The notes: generated by a model not told the origin, from the sequence alone. A stretch of DNA of 64,000 bases from Flectonema sp. DT1601 (GCA_964019425.1 OZ025821.1:759001-823000), one strand, 5' to 3'. Positions 43,021 through 53,115 are shown, numbered from the stretch's first letter. A program made the numbers and translations.

Positions 43021-43407
43021 CAGGGGTGGAGGTTTCACGAATTTTCACGATCCTTCACGGTTTGTCACGAGTTGTCACTACCTGTCACGGAAATTCACGA
43101 AAATTCACTGCCAAAAACATGGTGGAAAATCGTGAATTTTCGTGAATTTTGATATTGAGATTTGTGGTCTTGGTAAAAAAAACTACTCAGGGGGGATGTA
43201 TGTTCGATTTTGTAAAAATTACAACTGTGTTGTATCATAAAAACATAAAGATAATTTAACATTAGTTTTAAATACAGTGACTCAGGGGGGCCCGAACTGC
43301 TTCGTAGTTGTCATCGGCTCGGTGAGGTTGATGGTGTATCGCAATACACTGTTGCTGGGACCCTGCATCTCCGCCCACAGCTACCAAGTACAGTTGTCCC
43401 GATCCTC

Positions 43408-44115
43408 TTGCAGCACATCGCCATGCGCCGCATTCCGCAGTTTACCCGCCAGCTTCATGGTCTTGACTCCGTCAGTTATTGGGCTGCACGAAGAGAGATG
43501 ATCCGGTGGTTGTATGTGCAGGATTGTGTGTTTCTCATTCGCAACCGGGAGAGTACCTTCTGCCTAGTAAGTGACGCAACATCTGTGACAGAAAACTCTT
43601 CAGCGCTACACATCACTGCTGCTACAGCTACGACTGCATGCTATAGTCTTGCATGCAGACTGACACAGAGCCACCAAGCTCAATCATTCTGTGACACACT
43701 ACGACGTGCGCTGCACTACTTCCAGCAGCTCGGAATCTTAATCACTGCACCACTGTCAACCTGCACGATTACCTCTGCGCTCAGTGATCGGGGTGGATCA
43801 GAATACAGGGGGTTTAAATTATTTGACCAAGATGGCAATATCTGCCTCATCCCGGAGCCTACACACCGAGTTCATTGCATTGCCTCCTGGATTGCGAAGT
43901 ACTTTGACCTCAGTGACTTCCTCCGTTCAATAGTAACGCTGTGCTTCTTCATACGTGGGAATCGGTCGTTTGCTTACTGGCTTCGCAAGAAGCACCGCAT
44001 CTCTTTTAGGGCGTGCCCATTTAAAGAGAAGGTTACGAATGGGCGCTTCGGAACCTTAGCATTTGCATGTTATGTGTTATCATGCCCACTTCGAGGTACT
44101 CCATTCCTCAGGTGA
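43408..44115 (+). CDS. hAT-type transposase, central segment
   Basis: 235 open codons. The order LVSDATSVTE, then HCIASWIAKYFDLSDFLRSI and a block with TNGRFGTLAFACYVLS, resembles the hAT catalytic region: a DGWT-like first acidic motif, the CxxH...L helix, then TRWxS. The first aspartate is present in LVSDAT. The ATG at 43408 is probably not the true start, and the frame ends before a C-terminal dimerisation domain is reached. Together with its position between the inverted repeats this supports a degraded or intron-split transposase. Confidence in hAT membership is moderate. Confidence 0.5.
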   Translation: MQHIAMRRIPQFTRQLHGLDSVSYWAARREMIRWLYVQDCVFLIRNRESTFCLVSDATSVTENSSALHITAATATTACYSLACRLTQSHQAQSFCDTLRRALHYFQQLGILITAPLSTCTITSALSDRGGSEYRGFKLFDQDGNICLIPEPTHRVHCIASWIAKYFDLSDFLRSIVTLCFFIRGNRSFAYWLRKKHRISFRACPFKEKVTNGRFGTLAFACYVLSCPLRGTPFLR

Positions 44116-44578
44116 GTTCTCACATTCTTGCAGCGCAACAAGCGCCTCATCAAGTACTCTCATCGTCGCAGGCGGGCATACGCTTACCTGATGTCTCTCA
44201 GTAACGAGGAAATGGGCAACATCATGGAGTTCATGTGCACAATATAGCAATATCTGGCTTACAGAACCAGCATTCACATTGTCTGAGGAGTCCACCCCTG
44301 ATGGTTGTTTCGTTTATACTATGATGAAAACACACAGTACTGTCGAAAAGTGTTCCCTGCCTTGCGTGGTGGTGGGTTCAGGTGGATCTGGGCAAGCTTT
44401 TGGTTTTGGCCCTCCATTCCACATTGTGGCAGACACCGATTCATCCAGCATACCCATCTAATCTATCCCAATGTGTGCTTGACGGCGAGCGAGAAAGAAA
44501 CAAAGAGGCAAAGGTGCAAACCTGTTTTGTTGTGTTTATTGTGGCTGTTTTGGCCGCACAAGTCACACACAGGGATCG

Positions 44579-45130
44579 GTGGTGGCTGCTTCTTCGGTGG
44601 TGGTGTCTGCTTTGTCACATTGTGGTGACAGCCCCCGTCCTTCCTCTACACGCGCATGCCGCGATGAGGAGCGGACCGATCTCTTCCCACGTGAGTCCCT
44701 CATGAGTATAGAGGAGAATTTTCTACAGTACCGCAGCTTCCTTCCAACAATTCGCAAGAAGGGGATTCAGGCGAAGGACCTGGAGGTCAAGGAAGGGATA
44801 ACGCTCATTCTATCGGTAGTCTGCTGTTTATGTGTGCGGGAAATCGATCTGTATCTTCGGTTTCCTGGGCATCTCGCGGACGTCGTAATTCCCACACACA
44901 TGAATTGTGGTCTCTCTGAGGGTACCTGTGGTGTGATTAAGGGAATATTAAGGAGTACAGGCCACACAGCCATTTCTGCGGAGTACCTGCGATACAAGGT
45001 GAATATCCGACACCCACTGCAACCTACAGAAGATGAATTACAATTTATCGAACAGAACATGTCTGATGTAGTCGATGCACTCGTCACTGCATTCGTTGGC
45101 GGCCCCCAGTGGCAGACCAGCGCGAGCTAA
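44579..45130 (+). CDS. Unrecognised ORF in the hAT-like element
   Basis: 183 open codons including a helix-rich segment (ENFLQYRSFLPTIRKKGIQAKDLE) and PGHLADVVIPTHMNCGLSEG. I do not recognise a domain. It could be the distal part of the transposase gene after an intron or frameshift, or a second element protein. The terminal 40 residues (PTEDELQFIEQNMSDVVDAL) look like an amphipathic helix. Confidence 0.35.
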   Translation: MVAASSVVVSALSHCGDSPRPSSTRACRDEERTDLFPRESLMSIEENFLQYRSFLPTIRKKGIQAKDLEVKEGITLILSVVCCLCVREIDLYLRFPGHLADVVIPTHMNCGLSEGTCGVIKGILRSTGHTAISAEYLRYKVNIRHPLQPTEDELQFIEQNMSDVVDALVTAFVGGPQWQTSAS

Positions 45131-45439
45131 TTGGGGAGGAGCGCTACTATGAGGTATGCTCAAACTCTGGGGCATCAACATCTCTAACCTCTTCGAGAGG
45201 CTCAACTATGGATTCAGCTTCGGCAGCATCAGAAAGCTCAGTAGACAGCTTCTGATCTTTTCCATCGTGACTTCGGGTGTTGCTGTTGTAATTTCGGTGA
45301 TGACTTGTTATTTTCATTAACACCCCATCCAGGGTCACAAGGCCTGGACTACTTTATATACTTTATTAAAAGTATTCAAAGAGGAACTGAAATGTAGCAA
45401 ATCCTCGAGAAAAATCCAAAAGAATCAGAAAAACATTAT

Positions 45440-45706
45440 TTGAACCTTACAGTAATTTCGAAAAATGACCAACAACACTGCGAAAGTCGGGGGCGTAGCT
45501 ACAACCCTGTTGTAGCACAGATGCTCCGACAGCATCAAAAAAAAGAAGAGGAGTTGCGGGAGAAGGAGGGGCATCTCCGGTCGATGACTGAGAATCTGGA
45601 CCGCGAAGTCCAGATCTTCCAGAAGGAACGAGAGCTGGAGAACGCCATCGCTGAAGTGGCTGAGAAGGCTGCTGCCAGAAGTACTACTTGTGCGAGTTCC
45701 ACATGA
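45440..45706 (+). CDS. Small coiled-coil ORF in the hAT-like element
   Basis: 88 codons. Residues about 25-75 form a strong heptad pattern rich in Glu/Lys/Arg (RQHQKKEEELREKEGHLR; KERELENAIAEVAEKAAA). It lies just inside the right terminal repeat. It could be a dimerisation exon or a chance open frame. Confidence 0.3.
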   Translation: MNLTVISKNDQQHCESRGRSYNPVVAQMLRQHQKKEEELREKEGHLRSMTENLDREVQIFQKERELENAIAEVAEKAAARSTTCASST

Positions 45707-45947
45707 GAACATTGATGTCGACACACCATCGTTAAGACAGCAGAGATTGCAACGAAGACACATAGAGATCCAAAAGCAGTACTATTGCAACACATATTAT
45801 TCACTGGATATCACTCACTTTTTTCACTAGAATTCACACATTTTCACGGGATTTCACTACCAGAAAGCAGCAAAAAATTAAGTGAAAAATCGTGAATTTT
45901 CGTGTAGCAAAGTGAAAAATCATGAACACCTCCACCCTGCCGATCGC

Positions 45948-47077
45948 CTCAGTCATTACTGTAGACATATGTCAAAACTACCAACGCACTGCAAAACATA
46001 GAAGTGAGACTGAGACATGCACTTTCTTGTAACGGTACCATGTGGGTACAATGATATGAGAAGAAGGTTTTTAAGTGCGGCGTTTAAGCACCTCTACACA
46101 GAGCGTCGTCATTTAGTATAGCATTTACCTTTGCTATATGTTTCACCTTGCATGTTTGTCTGGACCAGATCTACTTGGTTTGCAGGTCCCGGTACCAAGT
46201 TAGATGATCGAATTAAGAACTTGGACACTAAGATCTTTAAACAATAAAAGCATACCTGAATCATTCAGGACATCGTCACCAAACCTAAGTCACACTTCGA
46301 TCAACTGGCGATGCACCACGATCTTTCATATTCTGGGGCAGATCGAGACTGTGATGGATAAGTATCGTACTAAGAAGAAACATGCCGCCGACCTAAAACT
46401 AACTCAGAGGGAACATCAAGAATGCGTTTGATCCGACCAACTTAAATCCACTCGATAAACTACTACATGTCTTATCTGTACCTGTGTTTGGGACTAAAAT
46501 ATTATTAGAAAAGCTAACAAGCCATCGACAATAATCAAAGATGGTTACTTAAGGGGGTGCACAAGGCAAAACTACCAACGCACTGCAAAACATACCAATC
46601 GAAAAGCCTGGTGCACAATTGGTTGCGGGGAGATTCTTTTTTGGGAGCATTCTTAAACGAAGGCTTGACTGTCTACTTTTGATAGGTGAAATCTATCCAG
46701 CAAGAAGTGAGACTGAGACATGCACTTTCTTGTAACGGCACCATGTGGGCACAATCAATGATATGAGAAGAAGGTTTTTAAGTGCAGCGTTTAAGCACCT
46801 CTACACAGAGGTTCGGGATAGTCTTTTGAGAGGAAAGGTCACCATCGATGTAAACAGGACAACCTTCTAACTTCATGAGGGTCGCGGAGCCAAGTTCCCC
46901 ATCCATCTTTCTGATATACAACTCAAAGATCTTACGACCGTCCTTCGCTCTGGGTTACAAAAAAATATATCTTTGTGAACTTTGAAAATATTTTTTAAGC
47001 CATTTAGCAGGAGTTGGTAAAGATCTATGAGGCAAGAATGAGAATGAGAGATGGGTTTCTGCTGATTTGGTACTCAA
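45948..47077 (-). pseudogene. Fossil Crinkler-type effector copy and associated repeats
   Basis: 46109-46345 is a copy of the 5' segment found again at 48686-48917 and 50069-50304, here without the body of the gene. 45968-46095 and about 46570-46810 are two copies of one sequence, the first lacking about 115 bp. Minus-strand coding remnants follow at about 46790-46950. This is a broken relic of the family whose long member lies at 47078-48721. It looks old and multiply broken. Confidence 0.5.
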
Positions 47078-48721
47078 TTAGGATCTTTTCAGCAGTATTC
47101 TTCCCACGATGGTGAGCACTTCTTTGTGTAATTCCGTATTGTTTGAAGAAAGGACTTCAACACCTGCACTATATGCGGGATGTTGTTTGAACAAGCACAT
47201 CTTGCATCCGCTAAGATACAGGCATGAGACAATGAAACTGTACAGGTCATCACGGGGTTCAGGTATGTGTCCATCAGTAATCCATGGTGCCTTGTAATCC
47301 CCTGGGGCTCCCTCATGCTGAACTTCGCCTTTGACCTTTACAGCAGAACCCCAGTCATTGAGCAGTACACCTGGCTGAGTTGTAGTAAAGAAGTTATTCG
47401 GTGTTACGTCACGGTGAACATACCCATTCTGGTGGGCAGTTTGTAGGGTTTTCATCAAGTGCTGCGCATCCTCGAAGTAAAATGTTCGTTGATCCGTTGT
47501 TGCACAGAAATGGCGGGCAAAGGGTTTAACAACAAGATACTTCCCTTCTGATGCAATGACCTTAGGGATACGTTCCTTGAGAAGCTCAGCAAGCTGGTTG
47601 AGAAATGCTGCTTCCTGCTTCTGACGATCCTCGTCACCATACACCTTGAGTACTCCACTGTTGTCGGCAAGGCTGTAGACATTACAAGTCGCACCTTGCC
47701 CACGCCATGGACCTGCAGTGTACTGGGTACCACCAATGGTAACTGGCTCGCACATTCCGAGATTCGCGCTGCTACTTTCCATGAATCCCCGCACAACTCT
47801 CCAGGCATTATCGCCTTCATCTGTATCACGGTATTCATATTTTGTCATTCCTTCATCCCTTTCCCCAAATTCACAGCGCATGACTAAAGATTCGCACCCG
47901 TTAAATAGCATGCCAAAGACCACCCTCCGTTGACCCTGAAAGTGTGCAATCCTACTCAACTTGTCCAGTAGTTCGCCTTTGGTTTCATCGGTATTGATGC
48001 TGACACCAGGTGCTTTCAATTCAATTATGGCGATGAGTGTGTGTGTTTCAGCTGCCTTGCCTTTCAATGTGCAGGACAGGTCAGGGCTCTGTGAATCGAG
48101 TTCTCTTTTGGGGTTTTTGAGACACGAAGAATTATGGGTGTCATGCCACGCAAGCTGCAGACTTTTATTTCCAGAAACTAATTCACCAAAGGCCCTCTGA
48201 AGACCTGCTTCATCATCTGCTTGGTTACAAGATTGTTTCAATTTTGTCCATCCATCTTGCCAGGTGTCATCAGAATAAGGTGTGATGATGGAGTTGCTGT
48301 ATGAACCCAGATTGGTTAACTTTTGTGCAATCTCGCTGCGTGTTAAGGCAAATGTATCTGAGCTCTTGGGTCTCTTCTGTTTCCTTTGTTCCCTTTCCAA
48401 ATCATCTAACCTGCGCTTCGTTTCGGCATTGGGCATCCGCGCTCCTGCCAGTTTATCTCTAACTTCTCCTGCCAGTTCTTTGAGCTCCTTCTGCATCTCC
48501 TTCCGCGCTCCTGCCAGTTCTTTGAGATCCTTCTGCGACTTCTCGATCTTCTCATTCAACATCTCCTTCTCCTCCTTCGCAACTTCCTCGAACTTTGTAA
48601 CAAGTTTCAAGTCATCGTCTGACATATTTTGTTCGGCTGGAAGAGGAAAAAAAAGTAATTTGCTTTCCATGTCTGTACAGCAGTCATTTAGTATAGCATT
48701 TACCTTTGCTATATGTTTCAC
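47078..48721 (-). CDS. Crinkler/CR-type effector-like protein: REase-like plus kinase-like domains
   Basis: About 520-547 codons. An N-terminal coiled-coil header (about 30-110; SDDDLKLVTKFEEVAKEEKE, then an LAGARKEMQKELKELAG segment) is followed by a PD-(D/E)xK nuclease-like domain (about 170-330). That domain contains an acidic residue cluster and IAIIELKAPGVSI. A kinase-like domain follows (about 340-540) with VHRDVTPNNFF (catalytic HRD) and LLNDWGSA (DFG counterpart). This REase-kinase pairing is a known architecture of Crinkler-RHS-type (CR) effectors, first known from oomycetes and later found in many eukaryotes and linked to transposons. A candidate 69-bp intron (48637-48705) near the 5' end has a pyrimidine-rich acceptor. 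The gene body looks whole, but its 5' header region appears incomplete. Role in this organism unknown. Confidence 0.75.
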   Translation of the reverse strand: MKHIAKVNAILNDCCTDMESKLLFFPLPAEQNMSDDDLKLVTKFEEVAKEEKEMLNEKIEKSQKDLKELAGARKEMQKELKELAGEVRDKLAGARMPNAETKRRLDDLEREQRKQKRPKSSDTFALTRSEIAQKLTNLGSYSNSIITPYSDDTWQDGWTKLKQSCNQADDEAGLQRAFGELVSGNKSLQLAWHDTHNSSCLKNPKRELDSQSPDLSCTLKGKAAETHTLIAIIELKAPGVSINTDETKGELLDKLSRIAHFQGQRRVVFGMLFNGCESLVMRCEFGERDEGMTKYEYRDTDEGDNAWRVVRGFMESSSANLGMCEPVTIGGTQYTAGPWRGQGATCNVYSLADNSGVLKVYGDEDRQKQEAAFLNQLAELLKERIPKVIASEGKYLVVKPFARHFCATTDQRTFYFEDAQHLMKTLQTAHQNGYVHRDVTPNNFFTTTQPGVLLNDWGSAVKVKGEVQHEGAPGDYKAPWITDGHIPEPRDDLYSFIVSCLYLSGCKMCLFKQHPAYSAGVEVLSSNNTELHKEVLTIVGRILLKRS

Positions 48722-48917
48722 CGTGCATGTTTGTCTGGACCAGATCTACTTGGTTTGCAGGTCCCGGTACCACGTTAGATGATTGAATTAAGAACTTGGA
48801 CACTAAGATCTTTAAACAATAAAAGCATACCTGAATCATTCAGGACATCGTCACCAAACCTAAGTCACACTTCGATCAGCTGGCGATGCACCACGATCTT
48901 TCATATTCTGGGGCAGT

Positions 48918-49378
48918 TAATAAATGAGATGTCAAAATTACTAAAAGCAAAACGGAGTGCAGCTTTGGTAGTGCTGGTGATGCAGCCTAGACGAGGATCA
49001 ACTACAACTAAGGAGTTCCGTTCCCCAATAGTTGTTACAGCCAGTAGCCAGTGTGACCCCACCGAGGTATGAGGTGCGGTATTAAGAAACATGAACTCAT
49101 GTTCACAACTACGGACTTCAGGAGGGCAAGCCAGGTCTAGAGGAAAGCAACCACGGAACCTATTAGGCCCATTGGGCTCCCTGTTACACATGAACTTGAA
49201 TACGTAAGAGAGATCACTTTCTGTGAGCAGCGTGTTCGCTGAAGCATTGGGTGTAGTCCCCTGTCATCAAGCAACCCAGTACTACGCTGACGCCCCGCTT
49301 ATCATCGGTGAATGATATCGGCACCGACTTGGCACCTTTGGCATTGAAGGTGCACTTGCTTGATGGAAGCATCAGGCA
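48918..49378 (-). pseudogene. DNA-transposase debris (DDE type and Ulp1-like fragments)
   Basis: Minus-strand reading of about 49210-49375 contains CTFNAKGAKSVPISFTDDKR followed by GVSVVLGCL, which resembles the DDE_1 (pogo/Tigger-like) segment around the first catalytic Asp. 48901-49191 reads SHWLLAVTTIGERNSLVVVD, which recalls the His-Trp...Asp part of Ulp1-type peptidases carried by some transposons. Both are short fragments with no intact gene. They lie exactly between a long and a truncated effector copy. Confidence 0.45.
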
Positions 49379-49794
49379 CTGGTTAACTTTTGTGCAATCT
49401 CGCTGCGTGTTAAGGCAAATGTATCTGAGCTCTTGGGTCTCTTCTGTTTCCTTTGTTCCCTTTCCAAATCATCTAACCTGCGCTTCGTTTCGGCATTGGG
49501 CATCCGCGCTCCTGCCAGTTTATCTCTAACTTCTCCTGCCAGTTCTCTTGCCAGTTCTTTGATTCGGGCATCCAGATTCGCCTCCAGCTCTTCTTTGAGC
49601 TCCTTCTGCATCTCCTTCCGCGCTCCTGCCAGTTCTTTGAGATCCTTCTCGATCTTCTCATTCAACATCTCCTTCTCCTCCTTCGCAACTTCCTCGAACT
49701 TTGTAACAAGTTTCAAGTCATCGTCTGACATATTTTGTTCGGCTGGAAGAGGAAAAAAAAAGTAATTTGCTTTCCATGTCTGTACAGCAGTCAT
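49372..49794 (-). pseudogene. Fossil truncated Crinkler-type effector (header only)
   Basis: Carries the same coiled-coil header as the long copy, with a longer helical insert around 49550-49600, and stops being homologous at the GTTAACCA sequence near 49383, where transposase-like sequence begins. No nuclease or kinase domain remains. Broken relic. Confidence 0.65.
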
Positions 49795-50340
49795 TTAGTA
49801 TAGCATTTACCTTTGCTATATGTTTCACCGTGCATGTTTGTCTGGACCAGATTTTCAAACGAAGTTATAACAACCCCCGCCACCCATTATGATCAATTCC
49901 GCGTATCAATTCCGGGGCAGTGAACTTTTGATTCAGGCCCTTCCCATCGAACAGGACGAAGACTTCTAAAACCAGAGATGAACCAATTGAGTTGAAACAA
50001 ACAAATAACAGAGACGCAACACATACCGGAACATCATCAAGTAATTTGCTTTCCATGTCTGTACAGCAGTCATTTAGTATAGCATTTACCTTTGCTGTAT
50101 GTTTCACCGTGCATGTTTGTCTGGACCAGATCTACTTGGTTTGCAGGTCCCAGTACCAAGTTAGATGATCGAATTAAGAACTTGGACACTAAGATCTTTA
50201 AACAATAAAAGCATACCTGAATCATTCAGGACATCGTCACCAAACCTAAGTCACACTTCGATCAACTGGCGATGCACCACGATCTTTCATATTCTGGGGC
50301 AGATCGAGACTGTGATGGATAAGGAGTTGAATTTCCAGGT
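49795..50340 (-). pseudogene. Fossil 5' segment of a Crinkler-type effector
   Basis: 50069-50304 is a third copy of the 5' segment seen at 46109 and 48686, and is followed on the minus strand by a short unrelated coding remnant (about 49865-49975; contains VFVLFDGKGLNQKFTAPELI). The downstream domains are absent. Broken relic of the same family. Confidence 0.5.
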
Positions 50341-50469
50341 GAGATTTGGACTGTTAGCTTTTGGCTAAGGCCCTCCCTGAAGAGCAAGAACAAAAAAACT
50401 ACTCACACCTGAAGAAAACATACACAAAGAACACACTGTAAGCTGTGTGTGTATTTTGTGTTTGTCACA
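50341..50469. other. Short unique spacer before the repeat complex
   Basis: 130 bp with no recognised content, lying between the effector relic and the first R repeat. Confidence 0.4.
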
Positions 50470-51329
50470 ACAGGAGAGAAAGAATTTCGATAAAGTGGGA
50501 AGTAACGGACTGGGAGCTTTTGGCTCCTGCCCTATTCCCGATGTAAACTTTCTTTTTATTTTTTATTTTTTTTAACAAGCCCAAAGGGCGACAATGATGG
50601 TTGCTGACCAAGGAATAATATTCAAATGAATTTTCGTTTCAAAGAAACGAACAGAATTAAGAGAGAGGCAGAGAAAAAAAAGAAAAAAAAGAAAGAAAAG
50701 AAAAAAGAAAAAAAATATGAAGAGGAAATAATCAAACATGAAAAAAAAAAAAAAAATATATATGAGGACATGTCAAAAGTCTGGTACCGTTTTGGTCAAC
50801 GGTAAACTGTGGGCATGTACAACTCAATCGAGACCCAACCCGGTCTGAAACATGCCCCAAAAAATTCAATTCCGGGTGTGGGATCTCACTTTACTCGTAA
50901 TACTTGTAAAAAAAAAAAAAAAATCCTGCATTTTTTGCTTGTGGCTTACAGAGAACTGGCTTGTGGCTACAGAGAAACCCAAATATTACATATGCAGCCT
51001 TGCCAAAAGTATCATCCCCCAAATCTATATTCTAATATTTCATTATAAAAATAAATGGAATTATCAGTAAAAATAATACTTTTACTGTGATAATTATTAT
51101 TAGTTTTTAGCACCACGTTCTACACTTTTTGCACTTCCTTTGGACGTAGTCACATTCTGATCGAAAGCCCTGAGTAGAACCCTTGGAAGAGTTACCATCA
51201 GTTTTGAGTTGATTTGTTTGCGTCAAAAAAAAGTCAATTTGTCGAGTCTCATTGTGCAACTTGAAATGCATAGTTATACCCAAACTGTACTTCTCCTGCT
51301 GCTAATAATGTGATGATGACTCTTGTGGT

Positions 51330-51383
51330 AAGGAGTCTTCTCCTTAGGTACCTGTGGCAAGGTACTGAAGGAGAAGACTCCTT
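51330..51383. repeat. Perfect inverted repeat within the long-TIR element
   Basis: AAGGAGTCTTCTCCTT at 51330-51345 and its exact complement AAGGAGAAGACTCCTT at 51368-51383, with a 22-bp loop containing a second small inverted pair (AGGTACC/AAGGTACT). It could be a cruciform, or the footprint of another small foldback insertion. Confidence 0.8.
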
Positions 51384-51509
51384 ATAATCAAGTTTTATAA
51401 TTAAATCATCTCCGTATCAGAAGTGTTTTCTGAATAGACTGCATTCTGTCTCATAAACTCTTCTACATGATAATGAACCTCAACAAGTCTGTTGTATCAT
51501 TATAATGAG

Positions 51510-51538
51510 ATAGCAGCTGGTCGTACACCAGCTGCTAT
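51510..51538. repeat. 12-bp perfect hairpin
   Basis: ATAGCAGCTGGT at 51510-51521 and its complement ACCAGCTGCTAT at 51527-51538 with a five-base loop CGTAC. It lies in the non-coding half of the long-TIR element. Confidence 0.8.
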
Positions 51539-51711
51539 GACTGGTAAGCCACCCTTACTGGACACTATTGTCAGCTCACTGGCATGTGCAGCATTCCAAA
51601 CGGTTAATGAACAGTTAATGAGTAACCATTCTGTCATTCAACACTTGCTAAGTAGTTTTGACAGTTTCTTTCTAATTGTCTGTCCACACGGCAGTAGGAG
51701 CAGACATCAGT

Positions 51712-52313
51712 TCACAGCGCAAGGTGATGATATTCATTCCCACGCATACGATGGTATGTAGATTCTGATATCAGATTTCGAATACTGCTGACTTTATAGA
51801 TAGATTTAAAGGTCCCCCAAGGACACCCTGCAACGTAACAGTCTCTCCTCGTTGACTTTTTGATACCATTGAAGTCGGACGAGGCTGCCTTGAGCTCGTT
51901 CTCACTTGACTGCACAACTTCAGGAAGATCTTCATTGGTTCTTATACTTATGGGCACGTGGATTCTAGCATCCCAGGCCTTTCTGCCTATTTTTAGCCCA
52001 GCTTCCTCTAGAAAGCTTAACTTCCATCCTATTCTTCTAGACACTTCTCGCCTGTCACCCGTTTCCATGCTCACAATTGTTTCATTTACTACTGAAAGGA
52101 CAATTGACACCATTCCACACTGCTATTCCCACAACCCTCACGGGGCATAGCAGTAACATCACCACCCCCAGAAAGGCATTCTAGCAGTTTTGCACGTTTA
52201 CCTTCCAAGGTTTTTGAACTCCCATTGAACTTTTTCCTGTCACTCCACTTCGGAGGGTCTCGCATCTTGTCAATCAGTAATTGCAGTTGCTCAATTATCG
52301 CTTTTGTGGTCAT
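51712..52313 (-). pseudogene. Possible decayed or spliced gene inside the long-TIR element
   Basis: Two overlapping minus-strand open segments: 52313-52089 (74 codons, starts MTTKAIIEQLQLLIDKMRDP) and 52113-51712 (133 codons, ends in a segment with CYVAGCPWGTFKSIYKVSS). They abut in different frames, so an intron or a frameshift separates them. No DDE/D triad can be identified in what is visible. Function unknown. Confidence 0.35.
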
Positions 52314-52632
52314 ATTTTGCTTTTGTTATGCTTGGGGCTCTCTGTAACAGCTTTGTTACCGGCTACAAGCAAAAAATGCAGGAATTTTTTTTTTTTTTAC
52401 AAGTATTACGAGTAAAGTGAGATCCCACACCCGGAATTGAATTTTTTGGGGCATGTTTCAGACGGGGTTGGGTCTCGATTGAGTTGTACATGCCCGCAGT
52501 TTACCGTTGACCAAAACGGTACCAGACTTTTGACATCCACTCATATATAAATAAAAAAACGTTGTATGAAAAAGGAAAAAAAAAAAAAAAAAAAAAAAGA
52601 CCAGAAAAGGAAAGAGAAAATGAAAAGGTATA

Positions 52633-53038
52633 CTGTAAAGGGAAATATTCTTGTGGGGAAAAACCCGCGAGTTTTTTCTATTTTTTCTAAATCCGCGAGA
52701 ATTTTTCCCCGCGAGAGTATTTCCCTGCCAGCATACATTTTTATTCAGCCATTTTTTTAGTTCCTTTCTGTAAAGAAAATACATGTGTTACAAAGGAAAG
52801 CTACAACAAAAATTATTTTCATTATGCAGCATGGTTGTTTTTAGTTGTGTTTGCTGGTAAATAATTCTTTTTTCCAGCTTGCACTTGATGATTCCTCACA
52901 TTCTTGATCACTTTTGCAAAAATCCTCTGTGGCAGGGAAATATTCCTGTGGGGAAAAACCCGCGAGTTTGAAAAAAAATCCCCAAATCCGCGAGAATATT
53001 TCCCCGCGGGAATATTTCCCCGCAAGAATATTTCCCCG
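52633..53038. mobile_element. MITE, 406 bp, nested in R copy 1
   Basis: Compared with the intact R copy (GGTATAATATTATTG at about 59985), this copy has 406 extra bp between a duplicated TA. Its ends carry GGGAAATATTCTTG (left, about 52640) and the complement CAAGAATATTTCCC (right, about 53022). Inside, the motif GGGGAAAAACCCGCGAG and variants of GGGGAAATATTC recur in both orientations several times. No coding capacity. Typical of a TA-inserting miniature element. Confidence 0.8.
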
Positions 53039-53076
53039 TAATATTATTGTGGGGATATGAGGGATAGCAGGGAAAT

Positions 53077-53085
<9 letters not shown>

Positions 53086-53115
<30 letters not shown>

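Larger units (their letters stand above)
43021..45939 (+). mobile_element. hAT-like DNA transposon, 2.9 kb
   Basis: Terminal inverted repeats CAGGGGTGGAGGT at 43021 and the complement ACCTCCACCCTG ending at 45939, a typical hAT start. Both ends are flanked by CGATCG (43014-43019 and 45941-45946). This could be a target-site duplication or an extension of the inverted repeat, since CGATCG is its own complement. Subterminal arrays of TTCACGA/TTCAC motifs lie at 43028-43145 and 45805-45925 on both strands, as expected for transposase binding sites. Three plus-strand open segments lie inside (listed separately). The whole appears moderately decayed. Confidence 0.8.
50758..52549. mobile_element. 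Long-TIR DNA element, 1.8 kb, TA-type (mariner-like) candidate
   Basis: Terminal inverted repeats of about 170 bp, nearly identical: left 50768-50946 and right 52361-52540, beginning ATGTCAAAAGTCTGGTACCG. They are flanked by TATATA sequence that matches the single TATA of the uninterrupted R copy at 59911, so a TA or TATA duplication is likely. The minus strand has open segments at 52089-52313 (begins MTTKAIIEQLQLLIDKMRD) and 51712-52113 (contains RRIGWKLSFLEEAGLKIGRK). These may be parts of one gene, but I do not recognise a transposase motif. It could be a non-autonomous or decayed Tc1/mariner relative. Confidence 0.75.
50470..53085 (+). repeat. R repeat copy 1, interrupted by two insertions
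   Basis: Repeat of about 430 bp whose parts here are 50470-50757, 52550-52632 and 53039-53085. It starts GAATTTCGATA and continues through GGAAGTAACGGACTGGGAGC, TTTTGGCTCCTGCCC, a T-rich run, GGGCGACAATGATGGTTGCT, purine-rich tracts, and a terminal ATTATTGTGGGGATATGAGG. The same order occurs uninterrupted at 59632-60050. A short reading frame in its first 50 bp ends with LLAPALFPM and a stop, so the repeat may be the 3' end of a larger element: the last codons plus the 3' UTR. Confidence 0.85.
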
